Shown here piece by piece: positions 46,617 to 59,464 of a DNA stretch of 64,000 nt. The stretch lies in the NCBI RefSeq assembly GCF_021049305.1, contig NZ_CP088081.1, positions 1-64,000 of the forward strand, in the 5' to 3' direction. The position numbers and the translations under genes are program-made. The first letter of the stretch is position 1. The number at the start of each line of letters is the position of its first letter. This DNA comes from Ideonella dechloratans. Lineage in GTDB: Bacteria > Pseudomonadota > Gammaproteobacteria > Burkholderiales > Burkholderiaceae_C. A model generated the notes under the pieces. It worked only from the letters and a program-made list of their open reading frames with translations, did no database searches and was not told the DNA's origin.

Positions 46617-47243
46617 TCAGCCCGCAGGCCGGCCGAAGACCAGCAGCCGGTTGTGGGCCGGCATGTCCTGCAGGGCCTCGAAGACCAGGCCGGCCGCGCG
46701 GGCCTCGTCCTGCACATCGCTCAGGTGGCGCAGGCCCCAGGCCGCATCGCGGCTGCGCAGGTCGATGTCGAAGGCCTGGTTGCTGGGCGAGGTGGGCTCG
46801 CCCTCGACGATGAAGGGGCCGTAAACGATCAGCCGCCCGCCCGGGCGCAGCACGCGCGCGGCGCCGCGCATGAGCGCACCGGCGCAGGCCCAGGGCGAGA
46901 TGTGCAGCAGGTTGGCCACGTAGACGGCGTCCCAGCCAGCGGCCCCGGCCGCCTTGGGCCAGTCGGGCTGGCGCACGTCCAGCATCAGCGGGGGGCGCAC
47001 CCCGGGCACCTCGGCCAGCCGCTCGGCCAGAGGCCGCAGGCCGGCGGGCGTGGCCTCGCTGGGCTGCCACTGCCAGCCCCAGCCGCCACGGCGCGAGGCC
47101 AGGGCGAAGTGCTCGGCATGCTGGCCGGTGCCGCTGGCGATCTCCAGCACCCGGGCGCCCACCGGCAGCAGCGCGCGCAGCTGGTCCAGGATGGGGCCCT
47201 TGTTGCGGTCGGCCGCCGGGCTGTGGGGGAGTGCGGAATTCAC
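46617..47243 (-). CDS. DUF938 SAM-dependent methyltransferase
   Basis: About 208 residues. The sequence opens with RNKGPILDQLRALLP and the AdoMet motif VLEIASGTGQHAEHFA, then WDAVYVANLLHISPWACAGA, the DUF938 pattern. Function is unknown. The probable start is GTG at 47243; there is no in-frame ATG between it and the far upstream limit of the frame. The gene diverges from the diguanylate cyclase gene across about 46 bases. Confidence 0.8.
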   Translation of the reverse strand: MNSALPHSPAADRNKGPILDQLRALLPVGARVLEIASGTGQHAEHFALASRRGGWGWQWQPSEATPAGLRPLAERLAEVPGVRPPLMLDVRQPDWPKAAGAAGWDAVYVANLLHISPWACAGALMRGAARVLRPGGRLIVYGPFIVEGEPTSPSNQAFDIDLRSRDAAWGLRHLSDVQDEARAAGLVFEALQDMPAHNRLLVFGRPAG

Positions 47244-47289
47244 GCTCCCATTGTGAACGGAGGAAACGTCCCCGGAACTGTCGGCGGTT

Positions 47290-48837
47290 TTGGTCAAAAT
47301 CGAACGCTTGTTCGCCACCGCCCCGCTGCTGTTTCGCGGGGTGCCCGCCGTGCCCTTGTCCTTGCGTGTCACCCTCGGCTTCCTCGCGCTCCAGGCCCTG
47401 GTGCTGGCTGCGGGCCTGGCCGGCGGCACCAGCCTGCCGGCCTACCTGGTGGTGCTGGCCGCGGCGCTGCTGGCCCTGGCGGTGACGCTGCGCCGTGCCC
47501 GCGCCGAAACCGAACCGGCCGTGCGCTGGGGCTGGACCTGCGTGGCCGCCAGCCTGGGCGTGTGGAGCCTGGGCCAGGCCGGCAACCTCTGGTGGGAATG
47601 GGGCCTGGGCCAGCACGCCCTGCCCCACCGTGCCATCCTGATGCTGTTCCAGCTCTGGGCGGTGCCGCTGCTGCTGCTGCTGGCCCGGCCCTGGCGCGAG
47701 CGCGAGCCCCACACCGCCTTCGGCCTGGACGTCATCCAGGCCCTGGCCGTGGCGCTGGCCTGGTTCTGGCTGACCTGGGGCTCGCTGGCGGCGGACAGCA
47801 CGCCGGATGCCCCCGGCCTGTCCACCCAGCTCTGGCTGATCGACGCCCAGAACCTCTACCTGGGGGTGGGCATGGCGGTCTGCTGGAGCGCGGCGGTCTC
47901 GTCGGCCGAGCGCACCCTGTTCGGGGCGATGAGCCTGCACGTGGGCCTCTACACCCTGGGCGCGGCCCTGAACAACCACCTGACGGCCCGCTGGCCCGAG
48001 GCCGTGACCCCGGCCTGGAGCAGCCTGATCACGCTGACCTTCCTGCCGCTGGTGCTGCTGGCCTGGCCGGGCGCGCGGCCGCTGCCCAGCCCCTGGCCGC
48101 TGCCCTCGCGGCGCTGGGAGTTCCTGGTGCGCAGCGTCAGCCCCATGCTGCTGTCGGGCACGCTGCTGCTGCTGTCGCTGCGGCTCGTCCGGCTGGACTA
48201 CGGTTGGGGCGTGGCCGGCGTGCTGCTGGCCGCCGGGGCCAGCGCCTGGCGCAGCACGCTGGCCCAGGTGCAGCACCGGCTCAAGAGCGAGTCGCTGCGG
48301 CGCCAGCGCCGCAAGCTGGCCCGCATCGCCTGGACCGACGCGCTGACCGGCGTGCCCAACCGCCACCACCTCAAGCAGGTGATGGCCCGGCTGCGGCAGC
48401 CCGAGCGGCGGCGCCACCCCCCACGCGACTGGACGGTGATGATGGTGGACGTGGACCACTTCAAGCCGCTCAACGATCAGCGCGGCCACCGCTACGGCGA
48501 CGCCTGCCTGCGCCAGGTGGCCCAGGCCCTGAGCAGCACGCTGGCCCGCCCCGACGACGTGCTGGTGCGCTACGGCGGCGAGGAGTTCCTGGCCCTGTTC
48601 CCGGCCGCCTCCCACCGCGACGCGCCGGGCCTGGCCGAGCGGCTGCGCAGCGCGGTGGAGGCCCTGGGCCTGCAGCACCCGGCCTCGCCCAGCGGCTGCG
48701 TCACGGTCAGCGTGGGCTGGGCCAGCCACAGCGAGCAGACCGGCGAGCTGGACATGGACACGCTGATCGCCCAGGCCGACCTGGCGCTCTACCGCGCCAA
48801 GTGCGAGGGCCGCAACCGGGTGGCCGGCATGGCCTGA
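47290..48837 (+). CDS. Membrane-anchored diguanylate cyclase (GGDEF)
   Basis: About 515 residues. Around nine hydrophobic segments fill residues about 20-320. A GGDEF domain fills the rest: DALTGVPNRHHLKQV is its start, and GGEEF at 429-433 keeps the active-site form. An RxxD inhibitory site (RPDD) lies five residues before it, so c-di-GMP feedback is expected. Cyclic di-GMP controls motility and biofilm in this group. The start is uncertain: TTG at 47290 begins the frame, and GTG at 47341 or 47350 is possible. It converges with the end of the cbb operon. Confidence 0.88.
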   Translation: MVKIERLFATAPLLFRGVPAVPLSLRVTLGFLALQALVLAAGLAGGTSLPAYLVVLAAALLALAVTLRRARAETEPAVRWGWTCVAASLGVWSLGQAGNLWWEWGLGQHALPHRAILMLFQLWAVPLLLLLARPWREREPHTAFGLDVIQALAVALAWFWLTWGSLAADSTPDAPGLSTQLWLIDAQNLYLGVGMAVCWSAAVSSAERTLFGAMSLHVGLYTLGAALNNHLTARWPEAVTPAWSSLITLTFLPLVLLAWPGARPLPSPWPLPSRRWEFLVRSVSPMLLSGTLLLLSLRLVRLDYGWGVAGVLLAAGASAWRSTLAQVQHRLKSESLRRQRRKLARIAWTDALTGVPNRHHLKQVMARLRQPERRRHPPRDWTVMMVDVDHFKPLNDQRGHRYGDACLRQVAQALSSTLARPDDVLVRYGGEEFLALFPAASHRDAPGLAERLRSAVEALGLQHPASPSGCVTVSVGWASHSEQTGELDMDTLIAQADLALYRAKCEGRNRVAGMA

Positions 48838-48850
48838 ACGGCCTCAGGCC
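48831..48850. terminator. Hairpin shared by the stops of the GGDEF gene and cbbY
   Basis: A perfect 7-base inverted repeat GGCCTGA / TCAGGCC with a 6-base loop. The arms contain the TGA stops of the two convergent genes, one on each strand. No T-run follows; it may still end transcription from both sides. Confidence 0.4.
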
Positions 48851-49560
48851 ACGGCCGTGTGACGGGCATGGCCCAGGCGCAGCGCGGCCAGGTCCGGAGG
48901 CTGGGCCTCGTCCCAGGTCCAGCCGGCCCCGTCCGGCGGGCGGGGGAAGTAGGCGCTGGGACGCAGCAGCACGGCCACACCGGCGGCCTGCGCGGCCTGC
49001 AGGCCGGCGGGCGAATCCTCCAGCGCCAGGGCCTGCTCGGGCGCCAGGCCCAGACGCCGCAGCGCCAGCGTGTAGACCTCGGGGTCGGGCTTCTTGGCGA
49101 CCACGTCCTCGCCGCACAGCAGGGCGTCGAAGCAGTCCGCCCAGTCCGGCCCCAGCAGGCGCGGCAGCAGGGCCTGGACGTTGGCCCGGCTGGTGGTGGT
49201 GACGATGGCCTGGCGCAGCCCGGCCGCGCGCGCGGCGCGGATCAGGCCGACCACGCCCGGGCGGGCCCGCAGCCGGTCCTCGGCCACCAGGCGGGCGTAG
49301 GCGGCGTTCTTCAGCGCATGCAGGCGCCGGGCCAGGGCCTCGCGCGCGGCCGGCGTCGCCGGGGCATCGGCCCGGGTGGCCATGTCGGCCAGCAGGCGCT
49401 CGCGCCCGCCGGTCACCTGCAGCAGCTCGCCGTAGCGGCGCTCGCACCAGCCCCAGGGCAGGCCGGCCTCGGCAAAGGCCAGGTTGAAGGCCACCCGGTG
49501 GCCGTCGCGCTCGGTCTCGGCCAGGGTGCCGTCCACGTCCCACAGCAGGGCTTCGAGCAT
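48844..49560 (-). CDS. cbbY: CbbY, xylulose-1,5-bisphosphate phosphatase (HAD family)
   Basis: 238 residues of the HAD superfamily, with the nucleophile Asp pair D8/D10 in WDVDGTLAETERDGHRVAFN. CbbY removes xylulose-1,5-bisphosphate, a misfire product that blocks RubisCO. The GHRVAFN and ALEDSP motifs separate it from phosphoglycolate phosphatase, which has its own gene upstream. It is the last gene of the cbb operon, starting 11 bases after fba; the ATG at 49560 gives the family N-terminus MLEALLWDVDG. Confidence 0.92.
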   Translation of the reverse strand: MLEALLWDVDGTLAETERDGHRVAFNLAFAEAGLPWGWCERRYGELLQVTGGRERLLADMATRADAPATPAAREALARRLHALKNAAYARLVAEDRLRARPGVVGLIRAARAAGLRQAIVTTTSRANVQALLPRLLGPDWADCFDALLCGEDVVAKKPDPEVYTLALRRLGLAPEQALALEDSPAGLQAAQAAGVAVLLRPSAYFPRPPDGAGWTWDEAQPPDLAALRLGHARHTAVA

Positions 49561-49571
49561 CGCGGTTCCTT

Positions 49572-50609
49572 TCAGCGGTAGCGCGGCACCAGGGCCTCCA
49601 GCGGCAGCGGCCGGATGCGGCTGGCCTGGCCGGCGCAGCCGAAGGCCTCGAAGCGCGCCTGGCACAGGCCCTGGGCGGCCTTCGTCGCGGCGGCCAGGGC
49701 CTTGCGCGGGTCGAACTCGCTGGGCTGGGTGGCCATCAGCTGGCGCATCGCGCCGAACATGGCCAGGCGGATGTCGGTGTCGATGTTGACCTTGCGCACG
49801 CCGCTGGCGATGCCGCGCACGATCTCGGCCACCGGCACGCCGTAGGTCTCCTTGATGTCGCCCCCGTACTGGCGCAGGATGGCCAGCCACTCCTGCGGCA
49901 CGCTGGAGCTGCCGTGCATCACCAGGTGGGTGTTGGGCACCGCGGCGTGGATCTGCGCGATGCGGTCGATGGCCAGCACCTCGCCGGTGGGCGGGCGGGT
50001 GAACTTGTAGGCGCCGTGGCTGGTGCCGATGGCGATGGCCAGCGCGTCCACGCCGGTGCGGGCCACGAAGTCCCGGGCCTCGGCCGGGTCGGTCAGCATC
50101 TGGTCGTGGCTGAGCTTGCCGGCCGCGCCCACGCCGTCCTCCTCGCCGGCATCGCCGGTCTCCAGCGAGCCCAGGCAGCCCAGCTCGCCCTCCACGCTCA
50201 CGCCCACGGCATGGGCCATCTGGCAGACCTGGGCGGTGACGGCCACGTTGTAGGCGTAGTCGGCCGGGGTCTTGGCATCTTCCTTCAGCGAGCCGTCCAT
50301 CATCACGCTGGAGAAGCCCGAGCGGATGGCCTGGAGGCAGACGGCCGGCGAGGCGCCGTGGTCCTGGTGCAGGCAGACGGGGATGTCCGGGTGGGTCTCG
50401 ATGGCGGCCAGCACCAGGTGGCGCAGGTAGGCCTCGCCGGCGTACTTGCGGGCGCCGGCGCTGGCCTGCAGGATCACCGGGCTGTCGGTGGCCTGGGCCG
50501 CCTGCATGATGGCGTGGACCTGCTCGAGGTTGTTGACGTTGAAGGCGGGCACGCCGTAGCCGTGGTCGGCGGCGTGGTCCAGCAGTTGGCGCAGGGCGAT
50601 GAGGGCCAT
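49572..50609 (-). CDS. cbbA: Fructose-bisphosphate aldolase, class II (CbbA)
   Basis: 345 residues. The Zn-dependent class II aldolase pattern includes [18 protein letters not shown], the metal site [12 protein letters not shown], and the later [13 protein letters not shown]. It joins triose phosphates in the Calvin cycle and runs in gluconeogenesis too. The Calvin-type subgroup (sedoheptulose-bisphosphate activity) fits its place between pgk and cbbY. It starts 26 bases after the pgk stop. Confidence 0.95.
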   Translation of the reverse strand: MALIALRQLLDHAADHGYGVPAFNVNNLEQVHAIMQAAQATDSPVILQASAGARKYAGEAYLRHLVLAAIETHPDIPVCLHQDHGASPAVCLQAIRSGFSSVMMDGSLKEDAKTPADYAYNVAVTAQVCQMAHAVGVSVEGELGCLGSLETGDAGEEDGVGAAGKLSHDQMLTDPAEARDFVARTGVDALAIAIGTSHGAYKFTRPPTGEVLAIDRIAQIHAAVPNTHLVMHGSSSVPQEWLAILRQYGGDIKETYGVPVAEIVRGIASGVRKVNIDTDIRLAMFGAMRQLMATQPSEFDPRKALAAATKAAQGLCQARFEAFGCAGQASRIRPLPLEALVPRYR

Positions 50610-50635
50610 GGGGTGTCTCCTGTGATGATGGGGTG

Positions 50636-53686
<3,051 letters not shown>

Positions 53687-53718
53687 GGGGGGCCTTTCAG
53701 AGGAGGAGACGGACAGCC

Positions 53719-55779
53719 TCAGTTGGAGGAACGCTCGATCTGGGGCTCGTGGTCGATCGCCGCGCGCACCTTGTCGGCCAGCTGCTCGGCGGTGAAGCCC
53801 AGGGACTGCATCAGCGCCGGGCCGGGGGCCGAGGCGCCGAAGTGGTCCAGGCCCAGCACCTCGCGGCAGCCGTAGAAGGCCCAGCCGCGGGTGCTGCCGG
53901 CCTCCACCGCCACGCGCGGCAGGTGGCGGCCCAGCACGCCGTCGCGGTAGCGCGCGTCCTGCGCGTCGAACACGCTGGTGGACGGCATGGACACCACCCG
54001 CACCGGCAGGCCCTGCGCGTCCAGCAGGGCCTGGGCCTGCATCGCCAGCGCCACCTCCGAGCCGGTGGCCAGGATCACCGCCTGAGCCTGCGGCCGGTCC
54101 GACAGCACATAGCCGCCGCGCCGGATGGACGCCACCTGCTCCGGGCTGCGGGCCTGGGCCGGCAGGGCCTGGCGCGACAGCAGCAAGGCGCTGGGCCGGT
54201 CGGCCTGCGACAAGGCCATCTGCCAGGCCACCGCCGTCTCGGCCGCGTCGCAGGGGCGCCAGACATCGAGGTTGGGGATCAGGCGCAGCGACCAGGCGTG
54301 CTCCACCGGCTGGTGGGTGGGGCCGTCCTCGCCCAGGCCGACGGAGTCGTGGGTGAGCACGTGCACCACGCGCTTCTTCATCAACGCGGCCATGCGGATG
54401 GCGTTGCGGCTGTAGTCGCTGAACACCATGAAGGTGCCGCCGAAGGGGATGAAGCCGCCATGCAGCGCGATGCCGTTCATGATGGCCGACATGCCGAACT
54501 CGCGCACGCCGTAGTTGATGTGGCGCCCGCCGGGCTGGCCGCCGCGCACGGCACCGCAGCCGGGCCAGTCGGTCAGGTTGGAGGCGGTGAGGTCGGCCGA
54601 ACCGCCCAGCAGCTCCGGCAGCCGGGGCGCCAGCCGGGCGATGGCCTGCTGCGAGGCCTTGCGGGTGGCCACCACCTCGCCGCGCTGCTGCACCTCGGCC
54701 AGCTCGCGCCAGCCTTCGAGCTCAAAGTCCAGCGGCAGATCGCCGCGCAGCCGGCGCGCCAGCTCGGCGGCCTCGGCCGGGAAGGCGGCCCGGTAGGCCT
54801 CCCAGCGGGCCTGCCAGGCCGCGTGCGCGGCCGCGCCGCGGGTCCGGGCGTCCCAGGCCTGGGCGATGTCGGTGGGCACCTCGAAAGGCCCGGCCGTCCA
54901 GCCCAGCGCGGCGCGGGTGGCGGCAATCTCCTCGGCGCCCAGCGGCTCGCCGTGGGCCTGGGCCGAGCCCTGGCGGCCCGGTGCGCCGCGGCCGATGGTG
55001 GTGCGGCAGATGACCAGGGTGGGCCGGTCGTGGCGGCGGGCCTGGGCCAGCGCGGCGTCCAGCGCGGCCACGTCGTGGCCGTCCACCGGGCCCAGCACGG
55101 CCCAGCCGCAGGCGGCGAAGCGGGCCGCGGTGTCGTCGGCGAACCAGGGCGTGACGGCGCCGTCGATGCTGATGCCGTTGTCGTCGTACAGCGCCACCAG
55201 CTTGTGCAGCTTCCAGGCTCCGGCCAGCGAGATGGCCTCCTGGCTCAGGCCCTCCATCAGGCAGCCGTCGCCCAGGAAGACCCAGGTGCGGTGGTCCACC
55301 ACGGTGTGGCCGGGGCGGTTGAACTCGTCGGCCAGCAGCTTCTCGGCCAGGGCCAGGCCCACCGCGTTGGCCAGGCCCTGGCCCAGCGGGCCGGTGGTGG
55401 TCTCGACGCCGGGGGTGTGGTCGACCTCGGGGTGGCCGGGGGTGCGGCTGCCGGCCTGCCGGAAGCGGCGCAGCTCGTCCACGGGGAGGTCGTAGCCGGT
55501 CAGGTGCAGCAGCGCGTAGAGCAGCATGCTGGCGTGGCCGTTGGAGAGCACGAAGCGGTCGCGGTCCCACCAGTGGGGATCGGCCGGGTCGTGGCGCAGG
55601 TGGTGGTGCCACAGGGCCACGGCCATCTCGGCCATGCCCATGGGCGCGCCGGGGTGGCCGCTGCGGGCCTGTTGCACGGCGTCCATGGCCAGCGCGCGCA
55701 GCGCATTGGCCAGCGGGTTCAGCGGGGTGCGCACGGGGCGGACCACGCGCTCGGCGGCGGCGGAAGCGTGGGCGGCCAT
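53719..55779 (-). CDS. cbbT: Transketolase (CbbT)
   Basis: About 686 residues with the three transketolase domains. N-terminal SGHPGAPMGMAEMAVALWHH and GDGCLMEGLSQEAISLAG bind ThDP and metal; the pyrimidine domain has GVREFGMSAIMNGIALHGG. It moves two-carbon units in the regenerative phase of the Calvin cycle. The ATG at 55779 is two bases after the phosphoribulokinase stop. A longer frame extends to 56184 but it lies inside cbbP and is not the start. Confidence 0.95.
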   Translation of the reverse strand: MAAHASAAAERVVRPVRTPLNPLANALRALAMDAVQQARSGHPGAPMGMAEMAVALWHHHLRHDPADPHWWDRDRFVLSNGHASMLLYALLHLTGYDLPVDELRRFRQAGSRTPGHPEVDHTPGVETTTGPLGQGLANAVGLALAEKLLADEFNRPGHTVVDHRTWVFLGDGCLMEGLSQEAISLAGAWKLHKLVALYDDNGISIDGAVTPWFADDTAARFAACGWAVLGPVDGHDVAALDAALAQARRHDRPTLVICRTTIGRGAPGRQGSAQAHGEPLGAEEIAATRAALGWTAGPFEVPTDIAQAWDARTRGAAAHAAWQARWEAYRAAFPAEAAELARRLRGDLPLDFELEGWRELAEVQQRGEVVATRKASQQAIARLAPRLPELLGGSADLTASNLTDWPGCGAVRGGQPGGRHINYGVREFGMSAIMNGIALHGGFIPFGGTFMVFSDYSRNAIRMAALMKKRVVHVLTHDSVGLGEDGPTHQPVEHAWSLRLIPNLDVWRPCDAAETAVAWQMALSQADRPSALLLSRQALPAQARSPEQVASIRRGGYVLSDRPQAQAVILATGSEVALAMQAQALLDAQGLPVRVVSMPSTSVFDAQDARYRDGVLGRHLPRVAVEAGSTRGWAFYGCREVLGLDHFGASAPGPALMQSLGFTAEQLADKVRAAIDHEPQIERSSN

Positions 55780-55781
55780 GG

Positions 55782-56666
55782 TCACACCGCCTGACGCGCA
55801 CGCTGGCGCCGTTCCATCATGCGCCAGATGTAGGGCGTGAAGATGAGCTGCATCGCCAGTTCCATCTTGCCGCCGGGCACCACCAGGGTGTTGGCGCGGC
55901 TCATCCACGCGTTGTTGATCATGTTGAGCAGGTAGGGGAAGTCGATGCCCTTGGGGTTGGCGAAGCGGATCACGCAGATCGATTCGTCGGCCGTGGGGAT
56001 GTCGCGGGCGATGAAGGGGTTGGAGGTGTCCACCACCGGCACGCGCTGGAAGTTGACGTGGGTGTGGGCGAACTGCGGCACGATGTAATGCACGTAGTCG
56101 GGCATGCGGCGCAGGATGGTGTCGGTCACCGCCTCGGCGCTGTAGCCGCGCACATGCTTGTCGCGCCAGAGCTTCTGGATCCATTCCAGGTTGATGACGG
56201 GCACCACGCCGATCAGCAGGTCGGGGTGGCGGGCGATGTTGACCTCGGGCGTGACGACGGCGCCATGCAGGCCTTCGTAGAACAGCAGGTCGGTGTCGCC
56301 GGGCAGCTCCTCCCAGGGGGTGAAGGTGCCGGGCTCCTGGCCGTAGGGCTGGGCCTCCACCGGGTCGTGCAGGTAGCGCCGGCGCCGGCCGGTGCCCGAT
56401 TCGCCATAGCTGTGAAAGAGCTGCTCCAGCTCGGCGAAGAGGTTGTTCTCCGGCCCGAAGTGGCTGAAGTGGGTGTTGCCGGCTTCCTCGGCCGCGCGCT
56501 GGCGCTGGCGCATCTCGCCGCGGTCGTAGCGGTGGAAGCTGTCACCCTCGATGACGGCGGCGCGCACGTTCTCGCGGCGGAAGATGTTCTCGAAGGTGCG
56601 GGTCACCGAGGAGGTGCCCGCACCGGACGAACCGGTGATGGCGATGATGGGGTGTCGCGCGGACAT
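55782..56666 (-). CDS. cbbP: Phosphoribulokinase (CbbP)
   Basis: 294 residues, the proteobacterial class I PRK length. The P-loop GSSGAGTSS is at 12-20, and FENIFRRENVRAAVIEGDSF follows it. The enzyme uses ATP to make ribulose-1,5-bisphosphate. Bacterial class I PRKs are octamers activated by NADH and inhibited by AMP, as known for the family. It lies 61 bases after the fructose bisphosphatase gene. Confidence 0.97.
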   Translation of the reverse strand: MSARHPIIAITGSSGAGTSSVTRTFENIFRRENVRAAVIEGDSFHRYDRGEMRQRQRAAEEAGNTHFSHFGPENNLFAELEQLFHSYGESGTGRRRRYLHDPVEAQPYGQEPGTFTPWEELPGDTDLLFYEGLHGAVVTPEVNIARHPDLLIGVVPVINLEWIQKLWRDKHVRGYSAEAVTDTILRRMPDYVHYIVPQFAHTHVNFQRVPVVDTSNPFIARDIPTADESICVIRFANPKGIDFPYLLNMINNAWMSRANTLVVPGGKMELAMQLIFTPYIWRMMERRQRARQAV

Positions 56667-56727
56667 GGTCGTGTGTCTCCGGGTCTTCTTGGAATGAATG
56701 GCGTGAGGGGCGTGGGCCGGCGGGGCC

Positions 56728-57810
56728 TCAGGCCCTGAACAGGCTGCGCTCGGCGAACAGCGGATTGGCCGGCTCGGCCTCCGACGGATCGCGGTGGTAC
56801 TGCTCGATGCGCTCGACCTCGTGGCGCGAGCCGAAGACCAGGCCGATGCGCTGGTGCAGCGCGCCGGGCCGCACGCCCAGCACCGGCTGCAGGCCGGTGG
56901 AGGCGCGCCCGCCCGCCTGCTCGATCAGGAAGCCCACCGGGTTGGCCTCGTACAGGAGGCGCAGGCGGCCGGCGCGGGCCGGCTCCTTGCGGTCCCTGGG
57001 GTACATGAAGACGCCGCCGCGCATCAGGATGCGGTGGGTCTCGGCCACCAGCGAGGCGATCCAGCGCATGTTGAAGTCCTTGCCGCGCGCGCCGCTGGCG
57101 CCGGCAAGGCACTCGTCCACATAACGCTTGATCGGCGGCTCCCAGAAGCGGCTGTTGGAGGCGTTGATCGCGAACTCGCGGGTGTCGGGCGGCACCTGCA
57201 GGTCCGGGTGGGTCAGCATGAACTCGCCCAGGTCCGGGTGCAGGGTGAAGCCCACCGTGCCGTGGCCCACGCTGAGCACCAGCATGGTGGTGGGGCCATA
57301 GAGCGCGTAGCCGGCGGCCACCTGGGCCGCGCCGGGCTGCAGGAAGTCGGCCTCCACCGGCGCGCGGCCGCTGTCCACCACGTCCTGCGGCGCGCGCAGG
57401 ATGGAGAAGATGCTGCCCACCGAGACGTTGACGTCGATGTTGCTGGAGCCGTCCAGCGGGTCGAACAGCAGCAGGTACTTGCCGCGCGGCTGGCTGTCCG
57501 GGATGGGGTAGGGCGCCTCCATCTCCTCGGAGGCCATGCCGGCCAGGGTGCCCGAGCCCTCGTTGCGGCACAGGAAGACCTCGTTGGCCAGCACGTCCAG
57601 GGGCTTCTGTTCCTCGCCCTGCACGTTGACGGCCGCCGGTGTGGCCGGGGCCGCGCTGCCCAGCTCGCCGAGCTTGACCGCGCGGGCGATGGCCTTGGCC
57701 GCCAGGGCCACATCAAGGATCAGGGCGTTGAGTTCCCCGCTGGCGCCGGGAAAGCGCCGGCGCTGCTCGATCAGGTACTGGGTGAGCGTGGGGCGGTGGG
57801 ACAGGGGCAT
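56728..57810 (-). CDS. cbbF: Fructose-1,6-bisphosphatase, class 1 (CbbF)
   Basis: 360 residues. The metal and substrate motif [19 protein letters not shown] is clear, and [20 protein letters not shown] belongs to the same family. It releases phosphate from fructose bisphosphate and, in many bacteria, sedoheptulose bisphosphate. It lies 38 bases after cbbX. The family is slightly longer here than E. coli Fbp (332 residues), as is usual for Calvin-cycle forms. Confidence 0.96.
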   Translation of the reverse strand: MPLSHRPTLTQYLIEQRRRFPGASGELNALILDVALAAKAIARAVKLGELGSAAPATPAAVNVQGEEQKPLDVLANEVFLCRNEGSGTLAGMASEEMEAPYPIPDSQPRGKYLLLFDPLDGSSNIDVNVSVGSIFSILRAPQDVVDSGRAPVEADFLQPGAAQVAAGYALYGPTTMLVLSVGHGTVGFTLHPDLGEFMLTHPDLQVPPDTREFAINASNSRFWEPPIKRYVDECLAGASGARGKDFNMRWIASLVAETHRILMRGGVFMYPRDRKEPARAGRLRLLYEANPVGFLIEQAGGRASTGLQPVLGVRPGALHQRIGLVFGSRHEVERIEQYHRDPSEAEPANPLFAERSLFRA

Positions 57811-57848
57811 GACAGTCTCCTTGGGTGTTCTGGGGGGGCCGCGCCGGC

Positions 57849-58838
57849 TCAGGCCGCGGGTGCGTCAGCCGGGGTCGTGTCCGCCGCGGCGGTCGAGGCG
57901 AAGACCCGGCTGGCGGCGATGTCCTCGGGCAGCAGCGTGGACAGGGCCTCGGCATCGAGCACCCGGTCGGGCTCGGCGAAGAGCCGGCTGGCCTGGCGCA
58001 GGCGGGCCCGGTCCAGCGCGTTGCGCACGCTGCGGGCGTTGGCGAAGTGGGGCTGGGCCAGGCGCAGGGCCAGGTAGCGGGCGAAGGCGTCGCGGGCACC
58101 GTCGCCGAAGCGGTAGTGCTGGCCGGCGAGCATGCGGTCGGCGATGCCCAGCAGCTCATCGGCGCTGTAGTCGGGAAAGTCGAGGTGATGGGCGATGCGC
58201 GAGCTCATGCCCGGGTTGGACTGGAAGAAGGTGTCCATGCGGTCCTTGTAGCCCGCCAGGATCACCACCAGGTCGTCGCGCTGGTTCTCCATCACCTGCA
58301 GCAGGATCTCGATGGCCTCCTGGCCGTAGTCGCGCTCGTTCTCGGGCCGGTAGAGGTAGTAGGCCTCGTCGATGAACAGCACCCCGCCCATGGCCTTCTT
58401 CAGCACCTCCTTGGTCTTGGGCGCGGTGTGGCCGATGTACTGGCCCACCAGGTCGTCGCGGGTGACGGCCACCAGGTGGCCCTTGCGGATGTAGCCCAGG
58501 CGGTGAAGGATCTCGGCCATGCGCAGGGCCACCGTGGTCTTGCCGGTGCCGGGGTTGCCCGTGAAGCACATGTGAAGGCTGGGTGCTTGAGCGGCCAGCT
58601 GGAACTGGGCGCGCAGCCTGTCGATCACCAGCAGCGCGGCGATGTCGCGCAGCCGCGCCTTGACCGGGCGCAGGCCGACCAGGTCGCGGTCGAGCTCGTC
58701 GAGCACCTCCATCACCCGGCTTTGGGCCAGCACCTCGTGGACGGTGCGGGCCGCGGGCGCCGCCTCCGGGGCGGCGGGCGTGGCTGCGGCCGTGGCCGTC
58801 GTCGCCACGCCGGGGATGGCGTAGAGCGGGGCGTTCAT
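57849..58838 (-). CDS. cbbX: CbbX, red-type RubisCO activase
   Basis: 329 residues of the AAA+ family. GNPGTGKT is at 94-101, and [19 protein letters not shown] is the Walker B region. CbbX hexamers pull the C-terminus of red-type RubisCO large subunit to remove inhibitory sugar phosphates, and are activated by ribulose bisphosphate. The presence of cbbX beside a form IC RubisCO is the expected pairing. An N-terminal Ala/Pro-rich stretch of about 30 residues precedes the domain. Confidence 0.96.
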   Translation of the reverse strand: MNAPLYAIPGVATTATAAATPAAPEAAPAARTVHEVLAQSRVMEVLDELDRDLVGLRPVKARLRDIAALLVIDRLRAQFQLAAQAPSLHMCFTGNPGTGKTTVALRMAEILHRLGYIRKGHLVAVTRDDLVGQYIGHTAPKTKEVLKKAMGGVLFIDEAYYLYRPENERDYGQEAIEILLQVMENQRDDLVVILAGYKDRMDTFFQSNPGMSSRIAHHLDFPDYSADELLGIADRMLAGQHYRFGDGARDAFARYLALRLAQPHFANARSVRNALDRARLRQASRLFAEPDRVLDAEALSTLLPEDIAASRVFASTAAADTTPADAPAA

Positions 58839-58858
58839 CGGGGACCTCCGGCAGGGGA

Positions 58859-58883
58859 GTCAGGCTCATGGAACGAGCCTGAC
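58859..58883. promoter_or_regulatory. Hairpin between cbbS and cbbX
   Basis: GTCAGGCTC / GAGCCTGAC is a perfect 9-base stem with a 7-base loop, located 66 bases after the cbbS stop and 21 bases before the cbbX ATG. There is no T-run. It could be an attenuator or an mRNA-stabilising element that keeps RubisCO subunit mRNA more abundant than downstream messages. Confidence 0.55.
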
Positions 58884-58948
58884 CCGGAACAAGGGACGCG
58901 CGGGGATTGCGCAGGCGACGCGCGATGCGCTCGTGGCGCTTTGCTCGC

Positions 58949-59383
58949 TCAGTAGCGCTCGGCCTCGGGATGGTCGGCGGCGTAGCCACGCAGGGTGTAG
59001 CGCTGGCTGCGGCCGTGGATCTCCTGCCGCTGCAGCTGGAAGCCCGGCTCGGCCGGCGGGCGGTTGACGATGAAGCACATGGCGATGGACTCGATGCCGC
59101 GGGTCGAATCGAAGGCCATCATGCGGATGTAGTGGCGCGGGAAGGCCTGGCGGCAGCCTTGCAGTTCGAGCATCACGCCGGCGGCGTCCTGCAGGTCGAA
59201 CATGGGCATGCCGTACATCTCCCAGTAGGTGTTGCGCGGGTGCGGGTCGTCGGTGTATTCGACGCTCCAGGCATAGCCCTTGGCCAGGCCGTACTCGATC
59301 TGCGCGCGGATCTCGGCGTCGCTCAGGTCGGGCAGAAAGCTGAACTGGCCCTGGGTCAGGCGGCCGGTGGGGTTGGTCATCAT
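58949..59383 (-). CDS. cbbS: RubisCO small subunit, form I red type (CbbS)
   Basis: About 144 residues. TQGQFSFLPDLSDAEIRAQI and YWEMYGMPMFDLQDAAGVM are the red-type small-subunit pattern. The long C-terminal tail (YTLRGYAADHPEAERY) is the extra beta-hairpin known in red-type small subunits, which fills the central solvent channel. The ATG at 59383 has AAGGAG eight bases before it; a second ATG follows at 59380. It lies 292 bases after cbbL, a much wider gap than usual, filled by a palindromic element. Confidence 0.95.
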   Translation of the reverse strand: MMTNPTGRLTQGQFSFLPDLSDAEIRAQIEYGLAKGYAWSVEYTDDPHPRNTYWEMYGMPMFDLQDAAGVMLELQGCRQAFPRHYIRMMAFDSTRGIESIAMCFIVNRPPAEPGFQLQRQEIHGRSQRYTLRGYAADHPEAERY

Positions 59384-59464
59384 GGTGGGTGCTCCTTGGG
59401 GGCTCTCGCCCATTTCGGTCAAAAGCGGTCGCGGCGTGCTTGCGGCCAACGGGCGACTGCTTCC

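Noticed and set aside
55780..56184. Longer N-terminus for transketolase
   Set aside because: It lies fully inside cbbP in another frame; the family N-terminus begins after the ATG at 55779.
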